Shown piece after piece: positions 10,108 to 19,252 of a stretch of DNA of 64,000 bases (its first letter is position 1; each line of letters opens with the position of its first letter). The stretch covers positions 1 through 64,000 of the forward strand of contig DASPIU010000037.1 of assembly GCA_035629025.1 (NCBI GenBank), given 5' to 3'. The notes under the pieces are model-generated. The model did not search any database. It worked only from the letters and a program-made list of their open reading frames with translations, and was not told where the DNA came from. The position numbers and the translations under genes were made by a program. This DNA comes from Stenotrophomonas_A sp035629025 (GTDB lineage Bacteria > Pseudomonadota > Gammaproteobacteria > Xanthomonadales > Xanthomonadaceae).

Positions 10108-10997
10108 AGACCTCGCCCTGGACCGTGCTGCTCTATGTCGGGCCGGCCGCCGCGGTGATGCTGGTGGCCTGCCTCTATCCCGTGCTCACCGCGTTGCAGC
10201 TGGGCTTCTACGACTGGAGCATCGGCATGCCGTGGGCCGATGCCGAGTGGGTCGGCATGGAGACCTTCGCCCGCACGCTGCAGGATGCGGCGGTGTGGCG
10301 CTCGCTGTGGACCACGCTGCTGTTTGCCTTTGTCTGCGTGTCGGCGGAGATGATCATGGGCATTGCCCTGGCTCTGGCCCTGGAGGCGCAGACCGGGCGG
10401 GCGCTGCGTGGCATCGCCGTGTTCCGCACGCTGTTCATCCTGCCGATGATGATCGCGCCAATCGCCGTGGGCCTGACCTGGCGCTATCTGTTCGACGCAC
10501 AGTTCGGCCTGCTCAATGCCCTGCTTGGCGTGTTCGGCGTCGAGCCGCTGGCCTGGCTGGCCGACGAGGGTCCGGCCTTCGCGGCGATCGTCATCGCCGA
10601 CATCTGGCAGTGGACGCCCTTCGTCTTCATCATGCTCACCGCCGCGCTTGCCAACGTGGATGGCGCGGTGCTGGAGGCGGCGCGAATGGACGGTGCCAAC
10701 TGGCGCCAGCTTGCCTTCCGCATCAAGTTGCCGATGGTGATGCACGTGATCGTGCTGACCCTGGTGATGCGCCTGATCGACGCATTCCGGGTGCTGGAAG
10801 TGATCTACATCCTGACTTTCGGCGGCCCTGGTGACTCGACCGAAATCCTCTCGCTGTACATCTACAAGACCGCCTTCGTCAGCCAGCGGCTCGGCTCGGC
10901 GGCAGCGGTCTCGGTCCTGCTGCTGGCCGTGGTGGGGCTGCTGACCTGGGGCGCCCTGCGCCTGTCCAATCCACTGAGGGAGGGGCCGCGCACATGA
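10104..10997 (+). CDS. sugar ABC transporter permease (MalF/UgpA-like)
   Basis: A 297-aa inner-membrane permease with six predicted helices. It has the cytoplasmic EAA loop that contacts the ATPase (EAARMDGANWRQLAFRIKLPM, about residues 191-211). It forms the heterodimeric channel with the next gene product. Its ATG overlaps the stop of the binding-protein gene (ATGA), and its own stop overlaps the next start in the same way, implying translational coupling. Confidence 0.93.
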   Translation: MKTSPWTVLLYVGPAAAVMLVACLYPVLTALQLGFYDWSIGMPWADAEWVGMETFARTLQDAAVWRSLWTTLLFAFVCVSAEMIMGIALALALEAQTGRALRGIAVFRTLFILPMMIAPIAVGLTWRYLFDAQFGLLNALLGVFGVEPLAWLADEGPAFAAIVIADIWQWTPFVFIMLTAALANVDGAVLEAARMDGANWRQLAFRIKLPMVMHVIVLTLVMRLIDAFRVLEVIYILTFGGPGDSTEILSLYIYKTAFVSQRLGSAAAVSVLLLAVVGLLTWGALRLSNPLREGPRT

Positions 10998-11854
10998 CCT
11001 CGACTGCTTCGGCCAGTTCCGCGCAGGCCCCGCGCAGTCGGGTGCCGTGGCGCCTGTTGCACTACGCGGTCCTGCTGCTGCTGGCGGCCGCCTGCGTCAC
11101 GCCCATCGTGGTGATGTTCGCCACTTCACTGAAGGTGCAGAACCAGATCTTCTCCAGCGGCCTGCAATTCCTGTTTACCCCGACACTGGAAAACTATCGC
11201 GAAGTCCTCGACGGCAACGGCTTCGACCGCTACCTGGTGAACAGCCTGGTGGTCGGGGTCGCCTCCACGCTGATCACCCTGTTGCTGGGCTGCATGGCCG
11301 CCTATGGCCTGGCCCGGCTGCGCTTCCGCGGCCGCCGGCTGCTGGCCTACACCACGTTGCTGCTGCGCACCGTGCCGCTGGCCGTGCTGGCCGTGCCCGT
11401 CTTCATGATCTGGGACCAGGCCGGCCTGATCAATTCGCTGGCGGGGCTGGTGTTGCTCTACGTCGCGGTGAACCTGCCTTTCACGATCTGGCTGCTGTAT
11501 GGCTTCGTCGAACAGGTGCCGGTGGAACTGGAAGAGGCCGCGGCCATCGATGGCTGCAGTCGCGCCAAGGTGTTCTGGAAAGTGGTGCTGCCGCTGCTCA
11601 AGCCTGGTCTGGCGGCGGCGGCGATCTTCACCTTCCGCATCGCCTGGAACGAGTTCATCCTCGCCCTGGTCCTGACCGACCGCGCCACGCGCACCTTGCC
11701 GGTCGCCGCTTCGCTGTTCATTACCGACATGGGTGTGGAATGGGGAAAGATCATGGCGTTGGGCAGCCTGATCGCGATCCCGCCGCTGCTTTTCACCTTC
11801 ATAGCGGCACGGCAGATCATCACCGGCCTTACCGCGGGCGCGGTCAAGGGATGA
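10994..11854 (+). CDS. sugar ABC transporter permease (MalG/UgpE-like)
   Basis: A 286-aa second permease subunit with six hydrophobic segments and an EAA loop (EEAAAIDGCSRAKVFWKVVL). The characteristic MalG-type start region reads PIVVMFATSLK. It is coupled by 4-nt overlaps to the permease gene before it and the lactonase gene after it. It completes an importer made of binding protein, two permeases and the (frameshifted) ATPase at 7633-8731. Confidence 0.93.
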   Translation: MTSTASASSAQAPRSRVPWRLLHYAVLLLLAAACVTPIVVMFATSLKVQNQIFSSGLQFLFTPTLENYREVLDGNGFDRYLVNSLVVGVASTLITLLLGCMAAYGLARLRFRGRRLLAYTTLLLRTVPLAVLAVPVFMIWDQAGLINSLAGLVLLYVAVNLPFTIWLLYGFVEQVPVELEEAAAIDGCSRAKVFWKVVLPLLKPGLAAAAIFTFRIAWNEFILALVLTDRATRTLPVAASLFITDMGVEWGKIMALGSLIAIPPLLFTFIAARQIITGLTAGAVKG

Positions 11855-12789
11855 ACACGCTCGACACCCGCATCGAGGTATTCGACGAGCGCCTGCGTCC
11901 GGTGGTGCACGGCGCGCGGCTGCAACGGCTGTGCAGTGGCGCCATCTGGAGCGAAGGCCCGGTCTGGCTGCACGAGGACGACTCGGTGTTGTGGAGCGAT
12001 ATCCCCAACAACCGCATCCTGCGCTGGTCGGCGACCGATGGCATGCGGGTATGGCGCGAGCCGGCGGACTTCTGCAACGGCCATGTCCGTGATCTCAACG
12101 GCGACCTGCTGCATTGTTCGCATGGCCTGCGCGCGATCGTGCGCACGCCGCTGTCGCACGAAGGCCTGCGCGCCGACACGGCCGACCAGATCGTCATCGA
12201 CCGGCATCTGAGCAAGCGCCTGAACTCACCGAATGATCTGGTGGTCAAGCGCGATGGCACGATCTGGTTCACCGACCCGCCCTACGGCATCCTCAGCGAT
12301 CGCGAAGGCCACAAGGCCGAGGCCGAGCAGGCGGCCAACTTCGTGTTCCGCTTCGACCCGCGCAGCGGACAACTGGACGCAATGACCGCCGCGGTCCAGG
12401 AGCCGAACGGGCTGGCCTTCTCCCCCGACGAATCCCTGCTCTACGTGAGCGACACCTCCGCGGCCACGCGCGGCGACGGACAGGGGCGCCACCACCTCAT
12501 GGTGTTCGATGTGATCGGCAGTGACCTGGCCAACGGACGCGTGTTCGCCGAAGTGACACCCGGCCTGCCCGATGGCTTCCGCGTGGATGTGCAGGGCTGG
12601 ATCTATACCAGCAGCCTGGACAGCGTGCAGGTCTACCACCCCGACGGCAGCCTGCTCGGCCGCATCGAGGTGCCGGAGAAGGTCGGCAACCTCTGTTTTG
12701 GCGGTGCGCGGCGCGATCAGCTGTTTATCGCGGCCAGCACCTCGCTGTACCGCTTCACGCTCCATACCCAGGGAATCCTGCTGCCATGA
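11851..12789 (+). CDS. SMP-30/gluconolactonase family sugar lactonase
   Basis: A 312-aa six-bladed beta-propeller lactonase. Motifs seen are GAIWSEGPVW with the metal-ligand Glu near residue 35, NSPNDLVVKRDGTIWFTDPPYG with the central Asn/Asp ligands, and EPNGLAFSPDESLLYVSD. It should open a sugar lactone to the corresponding aldonate, feeding the dehydratase at 3249-4421. No signal peptide, so it is probably cytosolic. ATG 11851 overlaps the permease stop by 4 nt. Substrate could be an arabino-, xylono-, glucono- or related lactone. Confidence 0.9.
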   Translation: MNTLDTRIEVFDERLRPVVHGARLQRLCSGAIWSEGPVWLHEDDSVLWSDIPNNRILRWSATDGMRVWREPADFCNGHVRDLNGDLLHCSHGLRAIVRTPLSHEGLRADTADQIVIDRHLSKRLNSPNDLVVKRDGTIWFTDPPYGILSDREGHKAEAEQAANFVFRFDPRSGQLDAMTAAVQEPNGLAFSPDESLLYVSDTSAATRGDGQGRHHLMVFDVIGSDLANGRVFAEVTPGLPDGFRVDVQGWIYTSSLDSVQVYHPDGSLLGRIEVPEKVGNLCFGGARRDQLFIAASTSLYRFTLHTQGILLP

Positions 12790-13716
12790 ACGCCGAAGTC
12801 CTGCTGCTGACGGAAAAATGCAGCCATTGCCTGAGCTACTACGACCTGGACAGCGGTACGCGCCTGCACAGCATCGCGTTGCCGGAGTTTCCGCACGAGT
12901 TCGTCGTCGATGCGCAGGCGCGTTACGCCTATGTCGGGCATTACGGCGTTGAGACCTCCGGGCACCTGGGCGCGGGCGGCACCTGTGTGCTGCAGATCGA
13001 CATCGCGCAGCGGCGCCTGCTGCGCAGCATCGACATTGCACCGTTCAACCGCCTGCATGGCGTGCAGATGGATGCGCAGGGGCGGCTGTACGTGCTCAGC
13101 GAGGAACGCGCGCAATTGCTGGTGTTCGATCAGCCAGCAACGGACACCGCACCCAGCCGCGCGGTATCGACAGGCGGCATCAAGAGCCACCTGTTCGCGC
13201 TGACGCGCGACGGCTCTACCGCCTATGCGATGAACCTGCTCTCGCATACGGTCACCAGGATCCGGCCACATGACGCGACGTTCGCCCCGGTGGCCTGTAT
13301 CCCCGGGCGCAAGCCCGAAGGCTTCGCGCTTTCGGCCGACGAGAAGACGCTGTATGTCACCAACCGCCTGAGCAATACGCTCGCGGCCATCGACACGGAG
13401 ACGATGCAGGTGCGCTACCAGGCGCCTTCGCGCGATGACCCGACCCGGCTCTATCTCTATCGCGACGGGCGGCTGGTGGTTACCAACTATGGCGAACAGC
13501 ATCTCCGTGGTCGACCCGGCCACGCTGCAGGAGTTGGCCCATATTCCCATGCAGGCACGCGCGATTGCGCTCAGCTACCACCCGACCCGGCCGCTGGCCT
13601 TCGTCAGCCAGGACAACGACAGGCTCGGCTACTTCAACATGGACACGCTGGCCTTCGAGCGCTTCATCACGACCCAGCGCGAACCGGATGTCTCGCGCGT
13701 GGTGACGCTGCCCTGA
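12786..13716 (+). pseudogene. YncE-like beta-propeller protein, apparently frameshifted
   Basis: It starts by a 4-nt overlap with the lactonase gene. Residues 1-236 form WD/YVTN-like repeats (SADEKTLYVTNRLSNTLAAID). Near 13491-13497 the frame breaks just after LVVTNYG. The +1-shifted frame continues seamlessly with NSISVVDPATLQELAHI and ends at 13716. One extra or two missing bases would repair it to about 310 aa. As given, the uncorrected frame runs on to 14003 through unrelated sequence and into the sigma-factor gene. No signal peptide. Function unknown; its place suggests a role tied to the sugar-acid operon. Error versus true mutation cannot be decided here. Confidence 0.78.
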
Positions 13717-13822
13717 GCCGCAGCCCCATCCACCCAGTTGAATACGCGCCCGGCATAGCCTTCACGTCGGCGGCCGCCCCGGCGGCTATAGTCCGCGCCA
13801 TCTGCGGTGTAAGGACTGCACC

Positions 13823-14389
13823 ATGGGCGAGACGACGGACATCACCTTGTGGCTGGACTCGGCCCGTGCGGGCGACCGCGCCGCGCTCGATCGCGTCCTG
13901 TCCACCCTGTACCGCGAGCTCCACGCCATGGCCAGGCGCCAGCTGGCCGGCCAGCAGAACCACACGCTGGACGCGACCTCCCTGGTCCACGAGTCCTATC
14001 TGAAACTGCTCGGGGCTACTGGCAAGGCGCGGTTTGACGACCGCGCGCACTTCTTCGCCTATGCGGCCTTCGCGATGCGCAGCGTAGTGGTGGACTATGC
14101 CCGCAACCGGTTGGCGCGCAAGCGCGGCGGCGACCTCAAGCGCGTGGCGGAGATCCCGGAGGACAGCGACAGCGGCGTGCGCCTGGACGAGAACCTGCTG
14201 GCCCTCGACGTGGCCCTGGATCGCCTGCATGGCCTGGACGAACGCCTGGCCAAGGTCGTCGAGCTGCGCTATTTCGCCGGGCTGTCCGAAGCGGAGATCG
14301 CCGAACTGATGCAGCGTTCCGAACGCAGCATCCGTCGCGACTGGCAGAAGGCGCGCATGCTGCTGCTCGCCTCGATGCAGGAAAACTGA
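13823..14389 (+). CDS. ECF-type RNA polymerase sigma factor
   Basis: A 188-aa sigma-70 family protein. The region-2 segment (LDATSLVHESYLKLL ... FFAYAAFAMRSVVVDYARNR) and region-4 helix-turn-helix (LRYFAGLSEAEIAELMQRSE) match the Xanthomonad/planctomycete-type ECF sigma subgroup that is usually paired with a Ser/Thr kinase rather than an anti-sigma factor. The kinase gene follows 8 bp later. AAGGA lies before the ATG. Target promoters are unknown. Confidence 0.92.
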   Translation: MGETTDITLWLDSARAGDRAALDRVLSTLYRELHAMARRQLAGQQNHTLDATSLVHESYLKLLGATGKARFDDRAHFFAYAAFAMRSVVVDYARNRLARKRGGDLKRVAEIPEDSDSGVRLDENLLALDVALDRLHGLDERLAKVVELRYFAGLSEAEIAELMQRSERSIRRDWQKARMLLLASMQEN

Positions 14390-14397
14390 GCCACGCC

Positions 14398-15561
14398 ATG
14401 GACGCCAACCGCTGGGCCTTGCTGTCCCCCTTGCTCGACGAACTGCTCGAACTGGACGAAGCGCTGCGCGCGCGCCGCCTGCAGCAACTGCAGGAAGGCG
14501 AACCGGCGCTGGCGTCGGAGCTGCGCGGTCTGCTGGCGATGGAGCAGTGCAGCGAAGCCTTCATGGCGCAGCCGCTGCTGGGCTCACGCGACCAGCAGGC
14601 CGTGGCGGGCGACCGCGTGGGCACTTATCGGCTCATACGGGCCCTGGGCGAAGGCGGGGCCGGGCAGGTCTGGCTCGCCCATGACGAACGCGGTGGCGAC
14701 GGCCGCCGCGTTGCCTTGAAGCTGATGCGCGCGGACCTTGCCGATCCACACCTGCGCGCGCGCTTCCTGCGCGAGTGCAGGATGCTGGGCGCGCTGTCGC
14801 ATCCGCGGATTCCGCGCCTGCTTGACGCGGGCGAGACCAGGGACGGGCAGCTCTACCTGGCGCTGGAGTATGTCTGCGGTCAAGCCATCACCGACTACTG
14901 CCAGCACCATGACTACTCGCCGCAGCGCTGCACCGCGTTGTTCCTGCATGTGTGCGCGGCGCTGGAGTACGTGCATGCGCAAGGCATCGTCCACCGCGAC
15001 CTGAAGCCCTCGAACATCCTGGTGGACGGCAGCGGCTGCGCGCGCCTGCTCGACTTCGGCATTGCCTGCCATCTCGACGAACCCCCCGTGGCCACGACCG
15101 CCGACGCGCCCCGGACCTTCACCCTGCACTACGCGGCCCCCGAGCAGATCCGCGGCGAAGCGGTCAGCCCGGCGACGGATGTGTATTCCCTCGGTGTAGT
15201 GCTCTACGAACTGTTGACCGGGCAAAAACCCTATCGCCTGCGCAGGCAGAGCGATGCCGAATGGGAGCGCGCGGTGCTTCGCGCCGAGGTCGCAGCGCCT
15301 TCGCTCATCGTGCAGCGCTGCGAAGGCGTGCAGGCCGCGTTGCGCGAGCGCCGCAGCGCCTGCCTGCGCGGCGGACTGGATACCATCGTGCTCAAGGCGC
15401 TGCAGAAGTCGCCGCGCGACCGCTATCGGTCAGTCACGGCGCTGGCCGCCGACCTGCGCTGCTGGCAACGCGACCAGCCCGCCGCCGCGCCGCCGGACCG
15501 GCGTCCACCGCCCTGGCTGCGTTGGCTGCGCGATACGCAACGCCTGGTGGCTGGCCTCTAG
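14398..15561 (+). CDS. serine/threonine protein kinase, short form
   Basis: A 387-aa Hanks-type kinase. After an N-terminal ~75-residue helical region come the Gly-rich loop (ALGEGGAGQVW), VAIK-type lysine (RVALKLM), catalytic HRDLKPSN, DFG (LLDFGIA) and APE (YAAPEQ), then the C-lobe DVYSLGVVLYELLTG. It ends at RWLRDTQRLVAGL, just where a transmembrane helix and TPR region usually begin in the ECF-linked kinases, which are typically 800-950 aa. No continuation is found in other frames. It probably phosphorylates the adjacent sigma factor or its partners (inference from family pairing). Confidence 0.9.
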   Translation: MDANRWALLSPLLDELLELDEALRARRLQQLQEGEPALASELRGLLAMEQCSEAFMAQPLLGSRDQQAVAGDRVGTYRLIRALGEGGAGQVWLAHDERGGDGRRVALKLMRADLADPHLRARFLRECRMLGALSHPRIPRLLDAGETRDGQLYLALEYVCGQAITDYCQHHDYSPQRCTALFLHVCAALEYVHAQGIVHRDLKPSNILVDGSGCARLLDFGIACHLDEPPVATTADAPRTFTLHYAAPEQIRGEAVSPATDVYSLGVVLYELLTGQKPYRLRRQSDAEWERAVLRAEVAAPSLIVQRCEGVQAALRERRSACLRGGLDTIVLKALQKSPRDRYRSVTALAADLRCWQRDQPAAAPPDRRPPPWLRWLRDTQRLVAGL

Positions 15562-15622
15562 CAACGGCTTTGCGCGTACGTGCGCCCGGGTGACAATGCG
15601 GCGCGCCCCACGGAGTTGCTGC

Positions 15623-16705
15623 ATGCCACCGTCGTCCATTCGCCATTGCCTCCTGCTGGCCTTGTTCGCTTGCACGATCCTGCCCGCCACGGCGGCGACG
15701 CCATCCACGGCTGAGCCCGCCGAGCCCACGCAGTTGGTGCTCGACAACGGCAGCGTCCGTCTCGAGGCGACGACGGCCTTTGGTGGCCGCATCCTGTCCT
15801 GGCACCTGCACGGCGAACCCAATGTGTTGAAGGTCGGACAGGACGCGGTGCGCGCGCAGCCGCGACCGGATTGGTCGGCCACCGCCGGTGACATTCCCTA
15901 TCTGGGCCACGACGTGTGGGTCGGCCCGCAGAGCGAATGGTGGATACACCAGGACGCCAACCTCGCGCGCCGCCAGTCGCGGGCCAACTGGCCGCCGGAT
16001 CCCTATCTGTCGTTGGCGCCCACGCGGCTGCTGTCGCATGACGCCAGGCAGTTCAGCCTCGAAGGCGTCGACAGTCCGGTCAGCGGTGTGCGCCTGCGCA
16101 AGCAGGTGCGCCTGGCCAGTGACGCGGACAATACGGTCCTGCTGGATGCCGAGGCCCGCAACATCCGCGACACCGACATCGCTTGGGACCTGTGGTTCAA
16201 CACCCGCGTGGCAGCCTCCACACGCGTCTTCGTGCCGGTGGCGGCCGCGTCGGATATCGAGCTGGCAGCTTCCACCGATGCCGGCACCATCTCGCCACGC
16301 CACGACTTCGCCGATGGCCTGTTCGTTCTCACCGCCCGTCAGGCGGACAGCGCCGACATCCAGCGCGGCAAGTACCGCCTGCAGCCAGCGGCCGGATGGA
16401 TGGCCGGCTTCGCGGGCCACCAGTTGTTCGTGATCCGCTTCGATCACCAGCCGCGCGAACGCATCCATCGCGAACAAGGGCAGGTCGAGCTATACCTGGA
16501 CGCACCCTCGCGCACGCCGGCGGCCGGCTTGCTGGAAATGGAAGTGCACGCGCCGTACCACACGCTGGCCCCAGGGCAAGGCATGCTGGCCGCCGAGCGC
16601 TGGACGCTGCTGCGCTATGACGGCCCGGACGAGGCCGCCGCGCAGCGTGATTTCCTGTGCCGCCAGGCCACGCGGCTGGCCCTGCAACACGCCTGCGCGC
16701 ACTGA
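15623..16705 (+). CDS. exported DUF4380-like protein (mutarotase-like fold suspected)
   Basis: A 360-aa protein with a Sec signal peptide (hydrophobic LLLALFACTILPATA, cut near residue 26). The mature part starts with a beta-rich region (LVLDNGSVRLEATTAFGGRILSWHLHGEPN) that resembles DUF4380/aldose-epimerase-like proteins. Function is unknown; the fold would suggest carbohydrate binding. ATG 15623 is 61 bp after the kinase gene. It lies upstream of opgD, also a periplasmic carbohydrate protein, but with an 80-bp gap I cannot say they are one operon. Confidence 0.68.
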   Translation: MPPSSIRHCLLLALFACTILPATAATPSTAEPAEPTQLVLDNGSVRLEATTAFGGRILSWHLHGEPNVLKVGQDAVRAQPRPDWSATAGDIPYLGHDVWVGPQSEWWIHQDANLARRQSRANWPPDPYLSLAPTRLLSHDARQFSLEGVDSPVSGVRLRKQVRLASDADNTVLLDAEARNIRDTDIAWDLWFNTRVAASTRVFVPVAAASDIELAASTDAGTISPRHDFADGLFVLTARQADSADIQRGKYRLQPAAGWMAGFAGHQLFVIRFDHQPRERIHREQGQVELYLDAPSRTPAAGLLEMEVHAPYHTLAPGQGMLAAERWTLLRYDGPDEAAAQRDFLCRQATRLALQHACAH

Positions 16706-16784
16706 GAGCGCGCATTCATCGGCCAGCCATCGGCGCGTGGGCCGGCTGGCTATGATGTGCCTCTTTCCCCATACCCGACGGCCC

Positions 16785-18386
16785 ATGGAACGACGCCAAT
16801 TCCTCAAGAACGCCGCCGCCGCCCTTGCCAGCCTCGGCCTGCCCGCGATTCCGGCTTGGGCGCTGGCCGCCAACGCGGTCGGGCTGCGCCGCCTGGGGCA
16901 GCCGCAGCCCTTCGATTTCGCCTGGCTCAAGGGTCAGGCCCGTGCCCTGGCCAATGCGCCCTACCAGACCCACAAGCGGGTGCTGCCGGCGCCGGTGGAA
17001 AGCCTGACCTGGGACCAGTACCAGTCCATCAGCTACCGCCAGGACCACGCGCTGTGGGCCGACCAGCCCGGGCGCTTCCAGGCCAAGTTCTTCCACCTGG
17101 GCCTGTACTTCCATTCGCCGGTGCGCATGTTCGAGGTGGTCGGTGGCAAGGCGCAGGAACTGGCCTACGACGCGGCCGCCTTCGACTACGGCAAGAGCGG
17201 GTTGCAGGGCAAGGGGCTGCCGGCCAATCTCGGCTTCGCCGGCTTCCGCCTCAACACCCGGCAGGACACCAACCGCGATTTCGCGGCCTTCCTCGGCGCC
17301 AGCTATTTCCGCGCCGTCGGCAAGGAAGGCCAGTACGGGCAGTCCGCGCGCGGCCTGGCGATCGACACCGGCACCGGCAAGCCGGAGGAATTTCCCGACT
17401 TCATTGCCTACTACCTGGAAAAGCCGGCCGCCGATTCGGACACCGTCGTGGTCTACGGCCTGCTCGATTCGCCGAGCGTGGCTGGCGCCTATCGCTTCGC
17501 CATCACCAACGGCGAGGTCCTGCTGATGGAGATCGACAGCGCGCTGTATCCGCGCAAGGCAATCGAACGGCTGGGCATTGCCCCCTGCACCAGCATGTAC
17601 CAGACCGGCGAGAACGACCGGCGCATGGCCTGGGACTGGCGCCCGGAAATCCACGACACCGACGGCCTGTCGATGTGGACGGGGAGCGGTGAATGGATCT
17701 GGCGCCCGCTGGCCAATCCGCCGCAGCTGCGCTTCAACATGTTCGTCGACCAGAACCCGCGCGGCTTCGGCCTGCTGCAGCGCGACCGCAACTTCGACCA
17801 CTACCAGGACGACGGCGTCTTCTATGAGAAGCGTCCCTGCCTGTGGGTGGAACCCAAGGGCGACTGGGGCAAGGGCTCGGTGCAGCTGGTCGAAATTCCG
17901 ACCGTGGACGAGACCTTCGACAATATCGTCGCGTTCTGGAATCCCGAGGCCAAGCCGCAGCCGGGGCAGGAACTGCTGATCGGCTATCGCCTGTACTGGG
18001 GCGCGCATCCGCCGGCGTCTTCGCCGCTGGCGCTGTGCGTGGCCACGCGCACTGGCCTGGGCGGCGTCATCGGGCAGAAGCGCACGCATTTCTCCTGGCG
18101 CTTCGCCGTGGATTTCGCCGGTGGCGAACTTGCTGCCTTGGCCAAGGCCAACAACCTGCAGGTCGAGGCGGTGCTGCAGGTCTCGCGCGGCAAGACCGAA
18201 ACCGTGTCGGCACGGCCGCTGCACGAGATTTCCGGTTACCGCGCGATGTTCGACGTGGTTCCGCCGGACGACACCACCCAGCAGATCGACATCCGCCTGT
18301 ACCTGCGCCTGCAGGGCCGGCCGCTGACCGAAACCTGGCTGTACCAGTGGAATCCGCCGCCGCCGGCCGAGCGCAAGCTCTATTGA
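16785..18386 (+). CDS. opgD: glucan biosynthesis protein D (OpgD/MdoD)
   Basis: A 533-aa periplasmic protein of osmoregulated periplasmic glucan synthesis, thought to control glucan backbone structure. The N-terminus MERRQFLKNAAAALASLG is a twin-arginine signal peptide, as known for OpgD. Family landmarks include FDFAWLKGQARALA, YRQDHALWADQPGRFQAKFFHLG and GENDRRMAWDWRPEIHDTDG. ATG 16785 is chosen because it places the twin-arginine motif at residues 3-4; upstream extension is non-conserved. The tatABC genes needed for export are at 41740-43136. A perfect stem-loop follows the gene. Confidence 0.95.
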   Translation: MERRQFLKNAAAALASLGLPAIPAWALAANAVGLRRLGQPQPFDFAWLKGQARALANAPYQTHKRVLPAPVESLTWDQYQSISYRQDHALWADQPGRFQAKFFHLGLYFHSPVRMFEVVGGKAQELAYDAAAFDYGKSGLQGKGLPANLGFAGFRLNTRQDTNRDFAAFLGASYFRAVGKEGQYGQSARGLAIDTGTGKPEEFPDFIAYYLEKPAADSDTVVVYGLLDSPSVAGAYRFAITNGEVLLMEIDSALYPRKAIERLGIAPCTSMYQTGENDRRMAWDWRPEIHDTDGLSMWTGSGEWIWRPLANPPQLRFNMFVDQNPRGFGLLQRDRNFDHYQDDGVFYEKRPCLWVEPKGDWGKGSVQLVEIPTVDETFDNIVAFWNPEAKPQPGQELLIGYRLYWGAHPPASSPLALCVATRTGLGGVIGQKRTHFSWRFAVDFAGGELAALAKANNLQVEAVLQVSRGKTETVSARPLHEISGYRAMFDVVPPDDTTQQIDIRLYLRLQGRPLTETWLYQWNPPPPAERKLY

Positions 18387-18392
18387 TCGCGC

Positions 18393-18420
18393 AGCGTCGC
18401 GCCGATGCCGGCGCGACGCT
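18393..18420. terminator. bidirectional stem-loop between convergent genes
   Basis: AGCGTCGCGCCG (18393-18404), loop ATGC, CGGCGCGACGCT (18409-18420): a perfect 12-bp inverted repeat between the stops of opgD and the convergent gene at 18424. It has no long T run, so it is a probable rather than certain intrinsic terminator for both directions. Confidence 0.7.
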
Positions 18421-18423
18421 TGT

Positions 18424-19161
18424 TCAAGGCTGGTCCGTGGCCGGCACCGTCGCCGGGGGCTGGCTGCCCAGGTCCTGCACCGTGCCGATATCCACGCGGC
18501 CCGGCGTGCGCCCGTCCCAGACGTAGTCCTGCATCCGCCAATAGGCGTCCGGCTCCCAGAACTCCTTGGCGTAGTACACCTGCGGGTCGATCGGGTTGCC
18601 GCGCGGGGTGTTGATCGATACCAACTGGCCTTCCGAATATCCGAGCAGCCCGCCGGTACCGCGCAGTGCTTCGCGCCGCATCACCTTGGCCTGGCGCGGC
18701 TTGGCCACCGCATCGCCATACTCGCCCAGCATTTTCTGGTCCAAGGCGGCCGCGCGCTTGCGCTCGTCGGGCGTGAGCTGGTTCCAGTAGTCCATCTTGC
18801 GGGCCTGGAAGGCGTCGTAGTTGCGTTCGGCCGCCAAGGCCATCCACAAGAAGCCCATCACCCGGTCGGAGGCGCCACCCTGACCCTCCCAGTACATCTC
18901 GCCCAGGCGTGCCTGCGAAGGCTTGTCCGCGTAGCGCGCGGCCAGCTGGTAATGCTTGCGCGCGTCGGCGAAGTCAGCGCGGCGATCAGCCGCGATGCCG
19001 GCCTTGCGATAGAAAAGATCCAGGTGCGCTTCGAAAAAGCCGTCGGTCAGTACCTGGCCGGGGAAGTCCTGGAACTCGTGCTCGGTGTCCGCGGCGCAGA
19101 CGGTGCCAGCGCAGGCGGCGAGCGCCAGCCCCAACACGCAAAGTCGGATGGCCTGTCGCAT
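18424..19161 (-). CDS. exported Sel1/TPR-like repeat protein
   Basis: A 245-aa protein with an N-terminal signal (MRQAIRLCVLGLALAACAGTVCAA). LAAC could be a lipobox at Cys17, or signal peptidase I could cut after CAA. The mature region holds one or two Sel1-like helical repeats (ADFADARKHYQLAARYADKPSQA, ARLGEMYWEGQGGASDR). The remainder resembles no family I recognise. ATG 19161 is supported by AAGGAGAG eight bases upstream. Such proteins often act in envelope protein-protein interactions; the specific role is unknown. Confidence 0.75.
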   Translation of the reverse strand: MRQAIRLCVLGLALAACAGTVCAADTEHEFQDFPGQVLTDGFFEAHLDLFYRKAGIAADRRADFADARKHYQLAARYADKPSQARLGEMYWEGQGGASDRVMGFLWMALAAERNYDAFQARKMDYWNQLTPDERKRAAALDQKMLGEYGDAVAKPRQAKVMRREALRGTGGLLGYSEGQLVSINTPRGNPIDPQVYYAKEFWEPDAYWRMQDYVWDGRTPGRVDIGTVQDLGSQPPATVPATDQP

Positions 19162-19252
19162 TTCTCTCTCCTTGAGAACTGCCCCGATTCTGCATATCAC
19201 CGGCCGTCAGGCAACCCAACCAAAGACCTGGGTGCGCATTCACCCGCGGCCA

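Noticed and set aside
15254..15622. Continuation of the short kinase in another frame (hidden frameshift)
   Set aside because: No membrane helix or TPR-like sequence appears in any frame after the stop at 15561; the next coding signal is the signal peptide at 15623.
18380..18847. 155-codon minus-strand frame overlapping the Sel1-like gene
   Set aside because: Overlaps the better frame at 18424-19161, which has a signal peptide, repeats and a strong ribosome site.
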